Source: Burkholderiales bacterium
Lineage (GTDB): Bacteria; Pseudomonadota; Gammaproteobacteria; Burkholderiales; Burkholderiaceae_C
Direction: 5' to 3'
Assembly: GCA_016223165.1 (NCBI GenBank)
Contig: JACRPO010000012.1
Coordinates: 558,001-622,000, forward strand
DNA: 64,000 nucleotides
Below, piece by piece: positions 48,989 to 57,367 of the stretch. Each line of letters begins with the position of its first letter. Position 1 is the stretch's first letter. Under the pieces are notes generated by a model that did no database searches, had not been told where the DNA came from, and worked only from the letters and a program-made list of their open reading frames with translations. The position numbers were made by a program, and so were the translations under genes.

Positions 48989-50277
48989 ACGGCGACGCTG
49001 CCGCTTCAGCCGCTTCGGCGGCTTCTGCGGCTTCGGGTCGCACGACCGACTCGCGCTACGCGTGGATGCGCCTGTCGGTGACGCTGGCGCTGATGACGCT
49101 GGGCAGCAGCGCGATGTACGTCGTCTCGGTGGTGCTGCCCACGGTGCAGGCCGAGTTCGGCACGGCGCGCGCCGACGCCTCGCTGCCCTACACGCTGCTG
49201 ATGGTCGGCTTCGGCCTCGGCGGCGTGCTGATGGGCAGGCTCGCCGACCGCTACGGCCTGATGACGGTGGTGATGATCGGCGCCGGCGGGCTCGGTGCCG
49301 GCTACATCGGCGCCGGGCTGGCGGGCAACGTGTGGGTCTTCGCGCTCGTGCACGGCGTGCTGCTCGGCGCGCTCGGCAGCGCCGCGACCTTCGCGCCGCT
49401 GGTAGCCGATGCGTCGCTGTGGTTCGTGCGCCGGCGCGGCATCGCCGTGGCGGTGTGCGCGAGCGGCAACTACGTCGCCGGGGCGATCTGGCCGCCGGTC
49501 GTGCAGCACTTCGTCGGCACCGTCGGCTGGCGGCCCACGTTCATCGGCCTGGGCGTGCTGTGCGCGGTGGTCATGCCGCTGCTGGCGCTGTTGCTGCGGC
49601 CGCGCCCGCCCGCGGCCGCCGCGCCGGCCACCGCGCCGGCGGGCGGCGCGATGCCGTCGTCGATGCCCTTCGGCCTCTCGCTCAACCAGGCGCAGGGGCT
49701 GCTGTGCATCGCCGGCGTCGCCTGTTGCGTGGCGATGAGCATGCCGCAGGTGCACATCGTCGCCTACTGCACCGACCTCGGCTACGGCGCGGCGCGCGGC
49801 GCCGAGATGCTCTCGCTGATGCTCGCCTGCGGCATCGTCAGCCGCCTCGTCTCGGGCGCCATCTGCGACCGCATCGGCGGCCTGCGCACTCTGCTGCTCG
49901 GCTCGGTGCTGCAGGGCATCGCGCTGCTGCTCTTCCTGCCGTTCGACGGGCTCGTGTCGCTGTACCTGGTGTCGGCGCTGTTCGGCCTCTTCCAGGGCGG
50001 CATCGTGCCGAGCTACGCCATCATCGTGCGCGAGCACTTCCCGCCGCACGAGGCCGGCGCACGCGTGGGCATGGTGCTGATGTGCACGCTCTTCGGCATG
50101 GCGCTCGGCGGCTGGATGTCGGGCAAGGTCTTCGACCTCACCGGCTCGTACGAGGCCGCCTTCGTCAACGGCATCGCCTGGAACCTGCTCAACGGCGGCA
50201 TCGTCGCGTGGCTGCTGTGGCGGGTGACGGCGCGGCGCCGCCACGGCCCGCCGAGCGAGGCCGTGGCGGGCCGCTGA
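48985..50277 (+). CDS. MFS transporter, monocarboxylate/OFA-like
   Basis: A 430-residue major facilitator protein with twelve hydrophobic segments and the A-like loop motif GRLADRYGLMTV. The pattern VHIVAYCTDLGYGAARGAEMLSLM and the late DLTGSYEAAFVNG resemble the oxalate/formate and monocarboxylate branch. The N-terminal Ala/Ser segment contains a 9-bp tandem repeat (49003-49038). The ATG overlaps the folA stop by four bases. The substrate is not known, and its place behind folA may be only positional. Confidence 0.85.
   Translation: MNGDAAASAASAASAASGRTTDSRYAWMRLSVTLALMTLGSSAMYVVSVVLPTVQAEFGTARADASLPYTLLMVGFGLGGVLMGRLADRYGLMTVVMIGAGGLGAGYIGAGLAGNVWVFALVHGVLLGALGSAATFAPLVADASLWFVRRRGIAVAVCASGNYVAGAIWPPVVQHFVGTVGWRPTFIGLGVLCAVVMPLLALLLRPRPPAAAAPATAPAGGAMPSSMPFGLSLNQAQGLLCIAGVACCVAMSMPQVHIVAYCTDLGYGAARGAEMLSLMLACGIVSRLVSGAICDRIGGLRTLLLGSVLQGIALLLFLPFDGLVSLYLVSALFGLFQGGIVPSYAIIVREHFPPHEAGARVGMVLMCTLFGMALGGWMSGKVFDLTGSYEAAFVNGIAWNLLNGGIVAWLLWRVTARRRHGPPSEAVAGR
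49003..49038 (+). repeat. 9-bp in-frame tandem repeat in the MFS gene
   Basis: Four units close to GCTTCGGCG encode an Ala-Ser-Ala repeat just after the start of the MFS protein. Confidence 0.85.
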
Positions 50278-50333
50278 TCCGCCGCGCGGCGGGGCGGAAG
50301 GCCTGTGTCGCAGGCGGCTGCGCATGCAATGTG

Positions 50334-50339
50334 TTGTAT
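50334..50339 (+). promoter_or_regulatory. TTGTAT motif before the GntR-type regulator
   Basis: TTGTAT sits within TGCAATGTGTTGTATGGTGCA, eleven bases upstream of the regulator ATG. The core TTGTAT recurs at 52950 and 53069 upstream of the lyase and porin genes, so it may be part of an operator that the regulator recognises. Confidence 0.4.
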
Positions 50340-50349
50340 GGTGCACGGC

Positions 50350-51540
50350 ATGCGGAAGCCCGCCACCGACCTGGAGCAGTACCTCGAAGGCCTGGCGCGC
50401 CAGGCCGCACCGGGTGACCGGCTGCCGCCGATCCGCGAGCTGATGCGCCGCTACGGCGCCTCGCAGATGGTGGTGCAGCGCGCCTTCGAGCAGCTCAAGG
50501 GCCGCGGGCTCATCGCCTCGCAGGTGGGTCGCGGCACGTTCTTCCGCGGCCACGGCCAGGCCGCCGCACCGGCCTCATCGGCGGCGGACCGTGCGGCACG
50601 CGATGCAGCGGGCGCACGGGTGCCCGCCGTGCGTTCGGTGCTGCTGCTGCGCCGCTCGATCAGCATCGTGCGCGGCCGCGTGCTCGTCGAAGGCCTGCAG
50701 CGCCGCTTCGCCGCCGAAGGGCAACGCGTGCTCGAGGTGTCGTACACCGACCCCGACCACGCGCTCACCGTGCTGAAGGGCCTGCCGCGCTTCGATGCCT
50801 GCGTCATCCAGTCCACCTACAAGACGATCACCGTCGACGTGCTGGCGGCGCTGCGCGAGAAGAGCGACGTGCTGGCGGTGGACGGCGCGGCACTCGTCGG
50901 CGCCGACGTCGAGTCGGTGGGCACCGAGTGGGGCGAGCCGCTCGCCGTCGCCGTGGAACGCCTGCGCCGCAGCTGGCACCGCCGCTTCGCCTATGCCACC
51001 ACGTCGCAGTCGTTCCTCGCCAGCGAGCTCGGCCGCCGCCGCCTCGAGCAGCTGAAGGTCGCGCTGCCCGATTGCACATTCGAACTGATCTCGGTCGCGC
51101 GCCTGCCCGACGAAGACTACGACGCGGCTCTGGTGCAGTGGCTGCGCGAGCGCATGGACGCCTCTGGGCGCCTGCCCTTCACGGCGCTGGTGGCCTGGGG
51201 CATCGAGGACGGCGTGCGCTTCCGCCGCCTGCTCACCGGAGCCGGCCTCGAAGTGCCGGCCGCGCTGAGCGTCGTGCTGCTCGGCCGCACCGACCTCGCC
51301 AACGAGCATGCCGACTTCTTCGACATCGTCGGTTGCCGCGTCGCCGACCAGGTGGAGCAACTGCACCGCGCCATCACCACGCGCTGGGCCGACCCGGCTG
51401 CGCCGTATGGCGTGCACCTCGTTCCCGTCACCACGCGCGAAGGCCACTCCGTGGCCGCGCCGCCGTCAGCGCCGCAGCTGCGCGGCGCCCCCGGCAAGCG
51501 CGCCGGGCGCCACGCCGGTGCTCACGCGGCCGGCCGCTGA
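50350..51540 (+). CDS. GntR-type regulator with LacI-like sensor domain
   Basis: A 396-residue regulator with an N-terminal GntR winged helix (DLEQYLEGLARQAAPGDRLPP, then RELMRRYGASQMVVQRAFEQL and ASQVGRGTFF) and a C-terminal periplasmic-binding-protein-like domain similar to LacI/PurR regulators. The start is taken as ATG 50350. The last 25 residues are disordered. Its 3' end overlaps the convergent lyase gene by 19 bases. Position suggests control of the lyase, porin and TctC genes downstream; the ligand is unknown. Confidence 0.87.
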   Translation: MRKPATDLEQYLEGLARQAAPGDRLPPIRELMRRYGASQMVVQRAFEQLKGRGLIASQVGRGTFFRGHGQAAAPASSAADRAARDAAGARVPAVRSVLLLRRSISIVRGRVLVEGLQRRFAAEGQRVLEVSYTDPDHALTVLKGLPRFDACVIQSTYKTITVDVLAALREKSDVLAVDGAALVGADVESVGTEWGEPLAVAVERLRRSWHRRFAYATTSQSFLASELGRRRLEQLKVALPDCTFELISVARLPDEDYDAALVQWLRERMDASGRLPFTALVAWGIEDGVRFRRLLTGAGLEVPAALSVVLLGRTDLANEHADFFDIVGCRVADQVEQLHRAITTRWADPAAPYGVHLVPVTTREGHSVAAPPSAPQLRGAPGKRAGRHAGAHAAGR

Positions 51541-52883
51541 GCGGTGGCGCGCGCCACCACCTCTTCGGTGATCGCCGCCGAGGCGCCGACGTAGGCGCTC
51601 GGCTCGAGCGCCTGCTTCAGGCCGGGTGGCACCCCTTCGGCCGCCAGGCGCGGATGCTCGGCGATGGCCACCATGAACGGCAGGCCCTCGGACTGCGCGC
51701 GCTGCGCCGCCTCGTAGAGCAGGCGATGCGCCTCGTGCCGCCCCATGAGCCGGGTCAGCTGCATCATCGCCGCCTCGGCGACGATGAGCCCCTGCGTGAG
51801 GTCGAGGTTGCGGCGCATCGCCGCCCGGTGCACGACGAGCCCCTCGGCGAGGCGGGCCAGCGTCTCGGCCACCGAGGTGGCGATGATGGCGATCTCCGGC
51901 AGCAGCGTGTCGGTGACGTTGGTCGCCGATGAGTCGCCCTCGTCCATGCGCACCATCGCCTCGAGCGCCGGCGGCACGCGCGCGCGCAGCAAACGCGCCA
52001 GGCTGGCCAGCAGCAGCGCGGTGGAAGGGTTTCGCTTCTGCGCCATCGTCGAGCTGCCCACCTTGCCCATGTGGAAGGCTTCGGCCGCCTCGCCGATCTC
52101 GGTGCGTTGCATGAACGCCAGGTCCTGGGCGATCTTCTGCGCCGTGCCGGCGAGCAGCGCGAGCGAGGCGATGTAGTCGCTCGCGCGGTCATACGACGAG
52201 CGCGCCGGCAGCCCGGCCGGCTGCAGCTTCAGCAGCGCCGCCAGGCGCGCCTCGACCTCGCGGCCAGCCTCGCCCATGGCGGCGAAGGTGCCGATCGCAC
52301 CGCCCATGCAGGCGACGAATGAAGGAGCGAGGCGTTCGTGCAGCCGCCGGCGGTCGCGGTCGAGCTCGTCAATCCAGCCCGCGAGCTTGAAGCCGAAGGT
52401 CATTGGCAGCGCATGCTGGCCGTGCGTGCGGCCGGCCATCGGCGTGTCGCGTTCGGCCAGCGCCAGGCGGCCGAGCGCGGCGATGGCGGCGTCGAGGTGA
52501 CCGGCCAGCAGGCGGTGCGTGCGCCGCATCTGCAGCGCGCTCGCGGTGTCGAAGATGTTCTGCGTCGTCGCGCCCCAGTGGATGTAGCCGGCCGCAGGTT
52601 CACCGCACAGGCCCTCGAACTGGTGCAGCACCGGCACCAGCGGGTGCTGCGCGAAGGCGATGTCGTGCGCCAGCCGCGGCAGGTCGAACAGGCGCGCGTC
52701 GGCCTTCGTGGCGATGGTCGCGGCCGCGTCGGCGGGCACGATGCCGAGACCGGCTTGCGCACGGGCCAGCGCCGCCTCGACGTCGAGCCAGGCCTGCAGC
52801 GTGGCGACATCGCTCCACAGGCGCTTGGCCTCGCTGCTGAACCAGTGCCCGGTGACAAACGATTCGAACATGCCGATGTTCAT
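51522..52883 (-). CDS. Fumarase/aspartase-superfamily lyase (adenylosuccinate lyase or CMLE-like)
   Basis: A 453-residue lyase. The superfamily signature is GSSTMAQKRNPSTALLL (residues about 275-290), and the TTQNIFDTA and AGRTHGQHALPMTFG segments are the other two conserved regions. The resemblance is to the 3-carboxy-cis,cis-muconate cycloisomerase and adenylosuccinate lyase group. In a cluster with a porin, a TctC protein and a tannase, a catabolic rather than purine role is more likely; the substrate is not established. The start is ATG 52883. Confidence 0.86.
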   Translation of the reverse strand: MNIGMFESFVTGHWFSSEAKRLWSDVATLQAWLDVEAALARAQAGLGIVPADAAATIATKADARLFDLPRLAHDIAFAQHPLVPVLHQFEGLCGEPAAGYIHWGATTQNIFDTASALQMRRTHRLLAGHLDAAIAALGRLALAERDTPMAGRTHGQHALPMTFGFKLAGWIDELDRDRRRLHERLAPSFVACMGGAIGTFAAMGEAGREVEARLAALLKLQPAGLPARSSYDRASDYIASLALLAGTAQKIAQDLAFMQRTEIGEAAEAFHMGKVGSSTMAQKRNPSTALLLASLARLLRARVPPALEAMVRMDEGDSSATNVTDTLLPEIAIIATSVAETLARLAEGLVVHRAAMRRNLDLTQGLIVAEAAMMQLTRLMGRHEAHRLLYEAAQRAQSEGLPFMVAIAEHPRLAAEGVPPGLKQALEPSAYVGASAAITEEVVARATAQRPAA

Positions 52884-52943
52884 GGCTGCGAGTCCCGGGT
52901 CGGTGGTGGCGGCGCCCGGCGGTGGATTCGCCGGACGAGTCAG

Positions 52944-52978
52944 TACATATTGTATTTGACCGACGCCCGCTCCGACAA
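52944..52978 (-). promoter_or_regulatory. Promoter of the lyase gene with TTGTAT-type operator
   Basis: On the minus strand a -35-like TTGTCG, 18 bases, and -10 TACAAT (near 52949-52954) lie about 65 bases upstream of the lyase start. The -10 overlaps the plus-strand sequence CATATTGTATTTG, which is repeated almost exactly at the porin promoter. A shared regulator binding site is likely. Confidence 0.5.
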
Positions 52979-53053
52979 GCTCGCCGGCCGGCCGAGCCCA
53001 CGTGATCGCACCCGAAGACTTCGCGGTGGCGCGGACCGGCACGCTGCGCACTC

Positions 53054-53083
53054 TTGCGCAGTTGCATATTGTATTGCTACACT
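53054..53083 (+). promoter_or_regulatory. Promoter of the porin gene with the same operator motif
   Basis: TTGCGC (53054-53059), 18 bases, TACACT (53078-53083) is a reasonable sigma-70 promoter. CATATTGTATTGC (53065-53077) fills the spacer and matches the sequence at the lyase promoter except at its 3' end. Binding there would block both hexamers. Confidence 0.5.
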
Positions 53084-53130
53084 TCATACATACGCCGATC
53101 ATCGGCGACGGGCCACCACGGAGACAAACC

Positions 53131-54147
53131 TTGAACAAAGCCTTTGCGCATCGCACCTCGGCGCTTGCATCCCCGCTGCTGGCGGCCCTGGTCGCCTTGG
53201 CCCCGGCGGCCAAGGCGCAGTCGTCGGTCACGATCTACGGCATCATCGACCAGGGTGTCGTCAAGGCGAACAACGGCACCACTCCGGCGGCGCTGCTGCC
53301 GGGGCGCGGCGTGTCGCCCGACACCTGGAACATCAAGGCCGGCAACACTTCGCGCCTGGGCTTTCGCGGCCTGGAGGACCTCGGCGACGGCGCCTATGCG
53401 CGTTTCCAGATCGAGCACCGCTTCGCCGCCGACACCGGCACGCCGAGCAACGCCAGCGTCTTCTGGCTTGGCCGCTCGGTAGTGGCGCTCGGCAGCAAGA
53501 CGCTCGGCGAGGTCTATGCGGGGCGCGAGTACTCGGCCGCCTACTGGGTGGCGCTGTATGCCGACCCGACGCTGTGGAGCTACGTCAGCCAGCTCGGTTC
53601 GGCCTACACCTACGCCAACTACACGCCGGTGGCGACGACGATCGAGGCGTCCAACATCCGCTGGGCGAATTCGATCGGCTACAAGACGCCGGCGCTCGGC
53701 GGCTTCAACGCCGAGTTCGCCATGGCGCTCGGCGAGGGCCAGCGCAAGCGCGCCTCGTCGGGCAACGTGCAGTTCAGGCGCGGGCCGGTCTGGGCCGGTG
53801 CCGGCTTCGACCGCCTGGACAGCAGCACCAACCTCATGCTCCTGGCCGGCGGCTACGACTTCGGCGTCGTCTTGCCCAGAGCCAGCTACAGCCGCGCCGA
53901 AGGTGGGCTCAACGGCAAGGCCACCTCCTACTCCATCTCGGCCCTCGTGCCCACGGGCTTCGGCCGCCTCTACGCCTCCTTTGGCGCCTACCGGCCGGCC
54001 ACCCACCTCGACTCCAACATGGTCGGCGCCGGCGCGCAGTACGACCTGAGCAAGCGCACGCTGCTGTACACCAACGCCGGCACCGCCCGGCGCGACGGCC
54101 TGACGCGAACGACGGCGTTCGACCTCGGCATCAAGCACACCTTCTGA
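53131..54147 (+). CDS. Gram-negative porin
   Basis: A 338-residue outer-membrane porin of the Burkholderiales type. A signal peptide ends at AAKAQ, followed by SSVTIYGIIDQGV, the standard first strand. Alternating beta-strand patterns and a C-terminal Phe (KHTF) fit a trimeric porin. The start is TTG 53131, with GGAG seven bases upstream. It is the first gene of a porin-tctC pair, transcribed away from the lyase, and probably lets the substrate of the pathway cross the outer membrane. Confidence 0.92.
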   Translation: MNKAFAHRTSALASPLLAALVALAPAAKAQSSVTIYGIIDQGVVKANNGTTPAALLPGRGVSPDTWNIKAGNTSRLGFRGLEDLGDGAYARFQIEHRFAADTGTPSNASVFWLGRSVVALGSKTLGEVYAGREYSAAYWVALYADPTLWSYVSQLGSAYTYANYTPVATTIEASNIRWANSIGYKTPALGGFNAEFAMALGEGQRKRASSGNVQFRRGPVWAGAGFDRLDSSTNLMLLAGGYDFGVVLPRASYSRAEGGLNGKATSYSISALVPTGFGRLYASFGAYRPATHLDSNMVGAGAQYDLSKRTLLYTNAGTARRDGLTRTTAFDLGIKHTF

Positions 54148-54161
54148 GCGAGGAGCAAACC

Positions 54162-55169
54162 ATGACACGCACACGGTCGACGCGGCGCGCCGTCCTCGCC
54201 GCCCTCAGCACCCTCGCCCCGATCGTCGCCGCAGTTGCCCTCGCGGCGCAGCCCTCCGGTCCGGCGCTGGCGCAGCCGGGCAAGCCCGTGACCCTGGTCG
54301 TCGGCTACTCGGCCGGCGGCAGCGCCGACTTCGTCGCGCGCGTCGTCGGCGAGGCGATGGCCAAGCGCCTCGGGCGCCAGGTCATCGTCGAGAACGTCGC
54401 CGGCGCCAGCGGCATGCTCGCCGTGCAGAAGGTGATCAACGCGCCGGCCGACGGCAACCTCGTCTACATGGGCGGCACCGACACCGTGCTCGTGCCCATG
54501 GTCAACACCAAGGTCAAGCTCGACTGGGAGCGCGACCTCCTGCCGCTCGGGCGCATGACGACGCTGCCGATGGTGTTCGCGGTGCCGGCCGCATCGCCGT
54601 ACGGCAACCTCGGCGATCTCGTGGCCGCGCTGCGCAAGGGTGGCAAGGAGTTCAACTACGCCATCCCCGGCATCGGCACGATGCAGCACCTGTACGGCGC
54701 GCTCATCAACAAGCAGGCGAAGGTGAACATGGTGCACGTGCCCTACCGCGGCGGGGCGCAGATCGCCAACGACCTCGTCGGCGGCCAGGTCGACGGCGCC
54801 GTGCTCGTGCTGTCCACCGCCATGCCCTTCCTCAAGGACGGCAAGATCAAGGCGCTGTCGGTGTCCGACGTGAGCCGCGTGCCGCTGCTCCCCGACGTGC
54901 GCCGCCTCGGCGAGGAGGAGGGCTTCCAGGGCCTGTCGCTGCCGCTGTGGCAAGGCCTGTTCGTCAAGGCCGGCACGCCGGCGGCCACCGCGGCGGCGCT
55001 CGAGAAGGCGCTGCTCGAAGCACTGGCGCAGCCCGACCTGCGCGCCAAGCTCGCAGACTCCGGCATCAGCGCCGCGCCGCTCAACGGCCGCGAGCTGGGC
55101 GCCTTCGTCGCGCCGCAGGCAGCGCTGTACCGCGAGGTCGTGAAAGCGGCGAGGATCTCGATGGAGTGA
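54162..55169 (+). CDS. Bug/TctC-family tripartite tricarboxylate transport binding protein
   Basis: A 335-residue periplasmic solute-binding protein. The signal peptide ends near PALAQ, followed by PGKPVTLVVGYSAGGSADFVAR, the family N-terminus, and NVAGASGMLAVQKV and HVPYRGGAQIANDLVGGQVD. Such proteins bind small carboxylates. Membrane partners TctA and TctB are not in the window, as is usual for the many orphan Bug genes of this group. ATG 54162 follows GAGGAG. It is 14 bases after the porin gene, in one operon. Confidence 0.92.
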   Translation: MTRTRSTRRAVLAALSTLAPIVAAVALAAQPSGPALAQPGKPVTLVVGYSAGGSADFVARVVGEAMAKRLGRQVIVENVAGASGMLAVQKVINAPADGNLVYMGGTDTVLVPMVNTKVKLDWERDLLPLGRMTTLPMVFAVPAASPYGNLGDLVAALRKGGKEFNYAIPGIGTMQHLYGALINKQAKVNMVHVPYRGGAQIANDLVGGQVDGAVLVLSTAMPFLKDGKIKALSVSDVSRVPLLPDVRRLGEEEGFQGLSLPLWQGLFVKAGTPAATAAALEKALLEALAQPDLRAKLADSGISAAPLNGRELGAFVAPQAALYREVVKAARISME

Positions 55170-55207
55170 GCGGTAGCCGGCGGTGGCGGCCGGCTACCGC
55201 CCATCAC

Positions 55208-56989
55208 CTACCATCGGCCGCCGGGGCCGTGCCCATGGCCGGCCGCGCTCGCCGCGCAGACGAAGCTCGACGCCGTCTCGATGCTCCCGTGCCCCTTGTA
55301 GCGCGCGACACTCGGATACGGACACAGCGGCCGCGTGCGCGTTGCCGACCAGTCGGCCGGCACCTCGGGATTGGGGCCGCCGGCGTTGCCCGCGCCGCGC
55401 GCCCGGGCGACGATGCCCGACGGCGCCTTGCCCTGCTCCACCCACTCCACCAGCGGCGTGATGAAGTCGGCCTGGTCGGTGGCCGGCCCGCCCGCGCAGT
55501 GGCCCATGCCGGGCACGTTGTACAGGCGCGCGAACTGCTCGGCGCGCCCGCCGCTGCGATGGTCGACGCCGCGGTACCAGGCCTCGCTGTCCTGCACCGA
55601 GAAGATCGGATCGCTGACGCCGTGGTAGACGATCACCTTGGCGCCGCGCCGGCGCAAGTCGTTCAGCTCGGTGGCGTCGGGCGGGGTCATGAAGCTCATC
55701 GCCGACTCGGTGTACAGCGCATCGGTGGCGAACAGCTCGGCCAGTGTCTGGTCGATGTCCAGGTTCAGCGCGAACTGCGCTCCGTTGGCGAGCGCCGCCA
55801 CCGAAGGCGGCACCTTGAAGATCACGCCCACCGCGCCCGAGTCGAGCGCCAGCGGCGCCGTGAACTCCCAGAACGGGATGCCGCCGGCGCCGATGCCGCT
55901 GTCGTACGGGAACCCGGCATAGAAGCGCTCGCCGTTGCTCGTCGTCGCGCCCCGGAAGATCGGGGCGATGGCCAGCTTCTGCGCCTGCGAGAGGCAGGTG
56001 CCGTCGCGCGCACTGGTGCAGGTGGGCACGTCGCGGAAGAGGTTGAAGCGGTGCTGGCAGGCGCGCGTGTCCTGGACGAGGCCGTCGACCGCGCCGTCGA
56101 TCGCGTCGCAACGCGCGAGCACGGCGCTCGCCACCGTCTGGCGCTCTGCCGCGGTGAAGGCGGTCTCGAGCCCGGCGGGCGTGCTCGGGTCGGCGGTGGC
56201 GACGCTCGCATAGCGCTGCGCGCCGAAGATGTTGGCCAGCGCCGCCAGCGGCAGGTTGTAGCCCGGCGCACCGGCGAGGAAGCCGTCGTACTGGTCGGCA
56301 TAGCGGGCCGCGGCCACCAGCGTGTGCCGCCCGCCGTTGGAGCAGCCGCCGAAGTACGAGCGGTCGGGCCCCTTGCCGTAGGCCTCGGCGATCGCCTGCC
56401 TGGCCATCGGCGTGAGCTTGCCCACGGCCTGGTAGCCGTAGTCCAGTCGGGCCTGCGGATCGAAGCCGAAGGCCGGCCCGCCCTGGGCCAGCGTGTGCCC
56501 GGCATCGGAGCTGAGCACGGCAAAGCCCTGCAGCAGCGCACTCGTGGTCGGCCCGCCGCCGAACGTGCCCGAGGCGGTGACGACGCTGCCGTCGATGCCG
56601 CCATTGCCCTGGTGCCAGAAGCGGCCGTTCCAGACCACCGGCAGGCGCATCTCGAAGCCGATGGCGTAGGTCTTGCCGTCGACCGCGCTCACGCGCTCGT
56701 GCATGCGGCCGGTGACGCGGCAGTGCGCGGGCACCGGCTGTCCTGCCACGACGAGCGTGCCGGCGGCCACCGTGGAGGCCGAGGTGACGACCGTGTTCGC
56801 AAGGCCCGCGAGCCGCGCCAAGAGGGACTCGCAGGTGCCGACGAGCGCCGCCGGCACCGCCGGGCTGAGCTGCGGCAAGTCGTGCCGGCGGCCCCCGTCG
56901 TGCGCCAAGGTGGCCCACGACAGCGAGGCGGCGGTGAGGGTCAGGGCAGCGGTGCGGGCGCGGCGCAGGGCCGGTGAGCGGACAGGCAT
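55208..56989 (-). CDS. Tannase/feruloyl esterase-family hydrolase
   Basis: A 593-residue secreted esterase of the tannase family. A signal peptide spans about residues 1-29 (ending ATLAHD). The nucleophile elbow FGGCSNGGRH contains the Cys-Ser pair, and GMGHCAGG gives the His-Cys pair, the CS-D-HC motif of fungal and bacterial tannases and feruloyl esterases; the acid is likely in the VSDPIFSV region. These enzymes release gallate or hydroxycinnamates from esters. The marR gene is divergent upstream, and the porin-tctC pair is convergent downstream. Confidence 0.9.
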   Translation of the reverse strand: MPVRSPALRRARTAALTLTAASLSWATLAHDGGRRHDLPQLSPAVPAALVGTCESLLARLAGLANTVVTSASTVAAGTLVVAGQPVPAHCRVTGRMHERVSAVDGKTYAIGFEMRLPVVWNGRFWHQGNGGIDGSVVTASGTFGGGPTTSALLQGFAVLSSDAGHTLAQGGPAFGFDPQARLDYGYQAVGKLTPMARQAIAEAYGKGPDRSYFGGCSNGGRHTLVAAARYADQYDGFLAGAPGYNLPLAALANIFGAQRYASVATADPSTPAGLETAFTAAERQTVASAVLARCDAIDGAVDGLVQDTRACQHRFNLFRDVPTCTSARDGTCLSQAQKLAIAPIFRGATTSNGERFYAGFPYDSGIGAGGIPFWEFTAPLALDSGAVGVIFKVPPSVAALANGAQFALNLDIDQTLAELFATDALYTESAMSFMTPPDATELNDLRRRGAKVIVYHGVSDPIFSVQDSEAWYRGVDHRSGGRAEQFARLYNVPGMGHCAGGPATDQADFITPLVEWVEQGKAPSGIVARARGAGNAGGPNPEVPADWSATRTRPLCPYPSVARYKGHGSIETASSFVCAASAAGHGHGPGGRW

Positions 56990-57367
56990 CGTGTCTCCTT
57001 TGGTTGTGTTCCGGAATCAATCCAGGCGTCGTCGAGCAGTCGATGCCCAGGACGGACGTCCATCTTGGTTATGTTAGTTAACGATCAGCGGCCGCCGGCC
57101 AGGGTTTCCCTGGCCCCTCGTTGATGGGGTGCGGCCGCGCCGGTGCAGACCCCCGGCGGCGCGACCCCTGGCCGGGTGCGCCGCCGAGCGCGTCACTGGG
57201 CGCGTCACCGGGCGCGTCACTGGGCGCGTCACTGGGCGCGTCACTGGGCGCGCCACTGGGCGCGCCACTGAGCGCGCCACTGAGCGCGTCACTGAGTGCA
57301 CCACTGAGTGCGAGCACGCGGCGGGAGTTGGCTACAGTGCCCCCGGTCCCCCATCGCCTGCGCCTTC
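56990..57367. promoter_or_regulatory. 378-base divergent control region of the tannase and marR genes
   Basis: No gene is seen here. It contains GTTATGTTAGTTAAC (57068-57082), whose arms GTTA and TAAC form an imperfect dyad overlapping a -10-like TAACAT on the minus strand, then a tight hairpin GGCCAGGG-TTT-CCCTGGCC (57097-57115), then the 12-bp repeat array, and a TACAGT box (57333-57338) upstream of marR. A MarR-type operator for the 57068 site is a reasonable guess. Confidence 0.55.
57188..57307. repeat. 12-bp minisatellite, ten copies, upstream of marR
   Basis: Ten tandem units of GCGCGTCACTGG run without gaps from 57188 to 57307. Units 1 and 3-5 are identical; the others differ by one to three bases, drifting to GTGCACCACTGA at the right end. 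The array is intergenic, although it can be read in frame on either strand because 12 is a multiple of three. It lies between the tannase operator and the marR promoter. Confidence 0.95.

Noticed and set aside
54947..56977. A 676-codon plus-strand open frame opposite the tannase gene
   Set aside because: Shadow of a gene with full tannase motifs and a signal peptide on the minus strand.
57188..57307. CRISPR array
   Set aside because: The repeats are 12 bp and contiguous, without spacers, and there are no cas genes.
57074..57317. Small repeat protein encoded by the 12-bp array
   Set aside because: Both strands are open only because the unit is a multiple of three; there is no RBS or conserved start, and the array lies in a divergent control region.
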